From contig NZ_JAFVMG010000004.1 in the NCBI RefSeq assembly GCF_017377745.1, forward strand, positions 102,030 to 166,029: a stretch of DNA of 64,000 nucleotides, read 5' to 3'. Below are positions 61,013 through 64,000 of the stretch, in pieces (position 1 is the first letter of the stretch; each line of letters opens with the position of its first letter). Origin of the DNA: Acetobacter suratthaniensis. GTDB lineage: Bacteria; Pseudomonadota; Alphaproteobacteria; Acetobacterales; Acetobacteraceae. Both the position numbers and the translations under genes were made by a program. The notes under the pieces are model-generated. The model did no database searches and was not told the DNA's origin. It was given only the letters and a program-made list of their open reading frames with translations.

Positions 61013-62086
61013 CTGTTTTCGTTCTCACCCCCCCGCGTTGCCAGCATAGTATCCGGCAAGACAGCACACACGCCGCCAGCTGCGCATGGGATTTCACGCA
61101 GGCAGGCGCTGCTGGCCGGACTGGGCTGCCTGCTGCCCACAGGGGCTATGGCCAAACGCGCCCATACCCCTAAAAGCCTGACTGTTCTGACCTTCGCGGG
61201 CAAAATTGCCCAGACGCAGAAAAAAGTACTGTTCACCGCCTACAGCCAGCTTTCGGGGCATCCGCTGCTCTGCAAAACATGGAATGGCGAACCCGGCACC
61301 CTGCAACAGCAGGAAGAACACCCCAGCCGCAGTCTCGCCGTGGTCATGATGGAATGCAGCAGCCTACAGATTGGCTGCACCATGGGGCTTTTGGCTCAGG
61401 AAACCGACAACCAGAACCGGACAGTCTGTAGCACGCCCTCCGCCGGGATAGATTATGCCATGGCATGGGATCGCTTTCGCTTTGAGGTGTCACCAAGCTG
61501 GGCAGATTTCTGGGATGTCGCACGCCATCCGGGGCGTCGCAGCCTGCGCCGCGATCCGCGCACTACACTCGAAATTGCTCTGCTGGCAGATGGTGTGCCA
61601 GCCGATGCGCTCTACCGCGTTCTGGCCACGCGCGATGGTCTCAATCATGCCTTCATGAAACTGGATCAGATCCGCCCGTACATCGCCTGGTGGTCCACGC
61701 CTGAAGAAGCAGGGCAGATCCTGCTTTCAGGCGGCGCACTCATGGGACTGGTGCCCACAGGTGAAATCCTTGGCGCCCAGAGCGATAGCCGCGACAAGTT
61801 CGGCCTGCACTGGAAACAGCGCCTGCTTGTACAATATGGCTGGGGCGTGCCCCATAGCGCCATTCATAATAATGCCGCGCTGGCACTTGCCTCGTGGCTG
61901 GAGCTTCCTGCCCAAAAGCAGGCTTTTGCCAATGCGTGGCCCTCTCTGCCCTCCATGCAGGACATTACGGCAGCAGGCGGCGCACTCTCACCCCTGCCTG
62001 CCGCCACGGTTATAGACGATACATTCTGGAGCCAGAACCTACCCGCCATAACCGAGCGCTTTCACCGCTGGGCCGCACACCCGTGA
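61013..62086 (+). CDS. PotD-like periplasmic solute-binding protein, probable Tat export
   Basis: Residues matching the polyamine-binding family are clear: A-M-A-W-D, W-A-D-F-W-D-V-A-R-H-P-G-R-R-S-L, L-E-I-A-L-L-A-D-G-V and I-R-P-Y-I-A-W-W. The first ATG is at 61148, but the same frame upstream encodes a signal peptide with a twin-arginine motif (I-S-R-R-Q-A-L-L-A-G-L, from about 61091). No ATG, GTG or TTG precedes it in frame; a CTG at 61013 lies 6 bases after AAGAGG and is the best candidate start (357 aa). Follows the motif-less ABC gene after 44 bases and overlaps the next gene by 4. Confidence 0.78.
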   Translation: MFSFSPPRVASIVSGKTAHTPPAAHGISRRQALLAGLGCLLPTGAMAKRAHTPKSLTVLTFAGKIAQTQKKVLFTAYSQLSGHPLLCKTWNGEPGTLQQQEEHPSRSLAVVMMECSSLQIGCTMGLLAQETDNQNRTVCSTPSAGIDYAMAWDRFRFEVSPSWADFWDVARHPGRRSLRRDPRTTLEIALLADGVPADALYRVLATRDGLNHAFMKLDQIRPYIAWWSTPEEAGQILLSGGALMGLVPTGEILGAQSDSRDKFGLHWKQRLLVQYGWGVPHSAIHNNAALALASWLELPAQKQAFANAWPSLPSMQDITAAGGALSPLPAATVIDDTFWSQNLPAITERFHRWAAHP

Positions 62087-62505
62087 TCGCCCACCTTAGC
62101 AGCCTGCCCGTTCATACCGGCAGCGCACTCTCCACATTACTGCTTGCCCTGACCGCTCTAACCGGAACCGCTGCTGTGCTGGCCGCAATGATAAACCTGC
62201 GCTGTGCTGGCATCATTTATGTCTTGTCACTCCTGCTGTGCATACCCGCCACCCTGTTCGCATGCGCACTACCCTTCCTGTGGTGGACAGGTATAACAGC
62301 ACCACTACAAGGCCTGTTACTGGTTCCTTTACTGGTTCTGCCGCTCACCCTGCCTTTACGCAGGCTCCCCGCAAACTGGACAGCGACCGCGCAGGAACTG
62401 GGCGCTCCTTTGAGCAGAAGGCTAACCCTTTTATGGTGGCCGCTCCTAAAAAAACCTGTTTTAACCAGCCTTGTTCTCGTTTTTGTCTTTGGAATTCTAC
62501 AATGA
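62083..62505 (+). CDS. Half-length ABC permease-like membrane protein
   Basis: 140 residues from a GTG overlapping the previous stop (GTGA). It has three to four hydrophobic segments and ends with [20 protein letters not shown], a recognisable remnant of the EAA loop of binding-protein-dependent permeases. It then stops one helix later. Normal PotB/PotC proteins have about 280 residues. Either a truncated gene or a shortened specialised component; overlap with both neighbours (4 bases each) argues for retained expression. Confidence 0.65.
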   Translation: MIAHLSSLPVHTGSALSTLLLALTALTGTAAVLAAMINLRCAGIIYVLSLLLCIPATLFACALPFLWWTGITAPLQGLLLVPLLVLPLTLPLRRLPANWTATAQELGAPLSRRLTLLWWPLLKKPVLTSLVLVFVFGILQ

Positions 62506-62960
62506 CCACTCCCCCCCCATTCTGGGAAACAACCGCTCTGGCCGACATGACCCGCAGCCAGTGGGAATCCCTCTGTGACGGATGTGGCCGCTGCTGCCTG
62601 CACAAACTACGTGACGATGACACAGAAGAACTGCATTACACGTCAGTCGCATGCAGGCTGCTCAATACCAAAACATGCCAGTGCGAGGATTACCCAAACC
62701 GGCACCGCAAGGTTCAGGACTGTGTAACACTGACGCCAGATATGATCGACACACTCGACTGGCTTCCGCCGGACTGTGCCTATCGTCGCCTTGGCGAAGG
62801 TCGTGGCCTGCCTTTATGGCACCCGCTGATAAGCGGCACGCCAGACACCGTTATCAGTGCTGGTGCCTCTGCTGCTGGGCGCTGCATCAGTGAACGCCGA
62901 GCTGGCGCACTGGAGGATTATATTGTCACATGGCCCGGCCAGCCTGCCGCTACCGAATAA
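62502..62960 (+). CDS. YcgN/UPF0260-family cysteine-cluster protein
   Basis: A 152-residue protein with a conserved cysteine pattern: C-D-G-C-G-R-C-C near residue 25, [11 protein letters not shown] near residue 52, and single Cys further on (D-C-V, D-C-A-Y-R-R). The cluster suggests metal or Fe-S binding; function unknown. The ATG at 62502 overlaps the stop of the permease-like gene (ATGA), so it is co-translated with that run. Confidence 0.88.
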   Translation: MTTPPPFWETTALADMTRSQWESLCDGCGRCCLHKLRDDDTEELHYTSVACRLLNTKTCQCEDYPNRHRKVQDCVTLTPDMIDTLDWLPPDCAYRRLGEGRGLPLWHPLISGTPDTVISAGASAAGRCISERRAGALEDYIVTWPGQPAATE

Positions 62961-63663
62961 TATCGACATTGATCCTGTCGGCACGCTCCCCGTAATCTGG
63001 CGCGTATCCAAACAGGCCAGACGCCTTTCCATGCGGCTGGCCCCACGGCAAAACGCCGTAACGGTTACTCTGCCCGCCACCTGCCCACCGGCTACGGCTC
63101 TGGCTTTCCTGCATAACAACCGGAACTGGCTGGCTGGCCGCCTCCGGCGTGTGCAAAATGCTTTTTCCTTTACGCCAGATAGTGTCATTCCGGTGGAAGG
63201 GCACCCGCACCGGATTGTCCATAGCCCAGACAAACGGGGCGGCGCCTGGATCGAAAACGGCCAGATTATCGTCTGTGGCGAAAGCGCCTTCATCACCCGC
63301 CGTGTCATAGACTGCCTGCGCCACCATGCCGCCCGCGTTCTGGGTGCAGAGTTACAGGCAATGGCTAAAACCGCTGGCCTGAAACCAACACGACTGGATA
63401 TCCGTGACCCCACAAGCCGCTGGGGAAGCTGCTCTACCACAGGCCGCATCATGCTATCATGGCGCTTGATTATGGCTCCACCAGAAGTCAGACACTACCT
63501 GATCGCCCACGAACTCAGCCATCTTTTACATATGGATCATAGTAATCAGTTCTGGCAGCAGGTAAAACGCCTAACCCCACATCGCCAGCAAGCAGAAGCC
63601 TGGCTCCGCCACCACGGCCCCACTCTCATGCGCGCTGGACAGCAGGAGTTGCCGCTGACCTGA
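62923..63663 (+). CDS. YgjP-like (DUF45/SprT-type) metalloprotease
   Basis: A zinc-metalloprotease-like protein. The active-site motif is [16 protein letters not shown] near residue 200, preceded by S-R-W-G-S-C-S and [10 protein letters not shown], as in the YgjP family. The start is proposed at TTG 62923 (246 residues), because GGAGG lies 6 bases upstream; a GTG at 62857 would add 22 residues. Either start overlaps ycgN. Last gene of the coupled run before tRNA-Leu. Confidence 0.85.
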   Translation: MSHGPASLPLPNNIDIDPVGTLPVIWRVSKQARRLSMRLAPRQNAVTVTLPATCPPATALAFLHNNRNWLAGRLRRVQNAFSFTPDSVIPVEGHPHRIVHSPDKRGGAWIENGQIIVCGESAFITRRVIDCLRHHAARVLGAELQAMAKTAGLKPTRLDIRDPTSRWGSCSTTGRIMLSWRLIMAPPEVRHYLIAHELSHLLHMDHSNQFWQQVKRLTPHRQQAEAWLRHHGPTLMRAGQQELPLT

Positions 63664-63720
63664 AGCGTTGCTAGAAGACAAAGCGCAACACTAACACACA
63701 CTACCAGTTGCACGCTCTAT

Positions 63721-63805
63721 GCGAACTTGGCGGAATGGTAGACGCAGGAGACTTAAAATCTCCAGCCCATAGGGCGTGCGGGTTCGAGTCCCGCAGTTCG
63801 CACCA
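63721..63805 (+). tRNA. tRNA-Leu (UAA)
   Basis: Acceptor GCGAACT/AGTTCGC, anticodon stem GGAGA/TCTCC around loop CTTAAAA (anticodon TAA), a long class II variable arm, T arm GCGGG-TTCGAGT-CCCGC, discriminator A and encoded CCA (63803-63805). Its 3' end is the probable attachment site of the element that begins downstream. Confidence 0.95.
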
Positions 63806-63829
63806 CTCATAACATATTGATTTAATTGA

Positions 63830-63858
63830 CTTTTATGGTCTTTCCACAACCATAAAAG
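63830..63858 (+). terminator. Hairpin after tRNA-Leu
   Basis: A perfect 10-bp stem CTTTTATGGT/ACCATAAAAG with a 9-base loop, 24 bases past the tRNA. It may end the tRNA transcript or lie in the attachment region. Confidence 0.5.
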
Positions 63859-63900
63859 CCGAACCTTCTACAATCGGCTTCTACAAAATGAGCCGTCTGT

Positions 63901-64000
63901 ATGTTGATCCGTCTCCAATCCGGGTATCATTTCCGCAGGGCCGTTCCTTCACATATCCGTGATATTGTGGGCCAAAAGGAGCTATGGCTCTCCCTTGGCA
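63901..64000 (+). CDS. Start of a tyrosine-recombinase integrase (cut by window edge)
   Basis: Only 33 codons are visible, ATG at 63901. They read M-L-I-R-L-Q-S-G-Y-H-F-R-R-A-V-P, then H-I-R-D-I-V-G, then L-W-L-S-L-G. The pattern Y-x-F-R-R-x-V-P...L/I-R...G...E...S-L-G is the N-terminal domain common in island and phage integrases (DUF6538-type). A tRNA-Leu gene ends 95 bases upstream, the usual place for such an integrase. The catalytic domain lies outside the window. Confidence 0.65.
   Translation, partial: MLIRLQSGYHFRRAVPSHIRDIVGQKELWLSLG

Overview
The window looks like a chromosomal segment of an acetic acid bacterium (Acetobacteraceae, Alphaproteobacteria); the genus cannot be fixed from sequence alone. 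The basis is the gene set: a hopanoid cluster hpnA-B-C-D-E-shc-hpnG, an NDUFA12/mlaD/DUF2155 block, zapA-6S RNA-fau, a GC-rich coding style, and ATG/GTG starts with 4-bp overlaps. Nearly all of it is housekeeping DNA. Clear accessory DNA appears at about 27.0-28.8 kb and at the right edge.

Layout. 0-20 kb: an EpmA fragment; a Gly/Trp-rich lipoprotein; class I fructose-bisphosphate aldolase with a ThiE-like protein; DUF4164-like protein-zapA-6S RNA-fau; a YmdB-like phosphodiesterase; NUDIX-HAD-pyrD; a Fur box in front of an unknown membrane protein; dinB; an M16 protease; a 2OG oxygenase; uvrB; a membrane-anchored helix-turn-helix protein; a second NUDIX; dsbB; an OtsB-like protein whose catalytic Asp is Asn; DUF2155; mlaD. 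20-27 kb: NDUFA12, a degenerate stand-alone relative of the B12-dependent ribonucleotide reductase, RidA, a GNAT/FemAB-like protein, folD with a metF-like gene, and a PEBP protein. 27-29 kb: an AT-rich FkbM methyltransferase between short direct repeats and a 275-bp inverted-repeat element.

29-45 kb: a Fur-box-controlled TonB siderophore receptor overlapping a Sel1 protein; the queuosine genes queA-tgt-queG with a ribbon-helix-helix gene; a DjlA-like co-chaperone; mlaA-mlaC; ettA; ppa; two tRNAs; ahpC/ahpD facing oxyR; rpmJ and a TPR protein. 45-56 kb: tyrA-hpnL (minus strand) facing the hopanoid operon, which makes squalene from farnesyl diphosphate (HpnC/D/E), cyclises it (Shc) and modifies the side chain (HpnG, HpnA, HpnB).

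56-64 kb: a MarR-controlled efflux operon with no inner-membrane pump; a holin-like/DUF883 pair; and a translationally coupled run in which a full-length ABC 'ATPase' has lost every catalytic motif, followed by a PotD-like binding protein, a half-length permease, YcgN and a YgjP-like metalloprotease. The window ends with tRNA-Leu(UAA) and, 95 bp downstream, the start of a tyrosine-recombinase integrase, so a genomic island probably begins here. The strongest candidates for something undescribed are the motif-less ABC operon, the ribonucleotide-reductase relative, and the Fur-box-preceded unknown gene.
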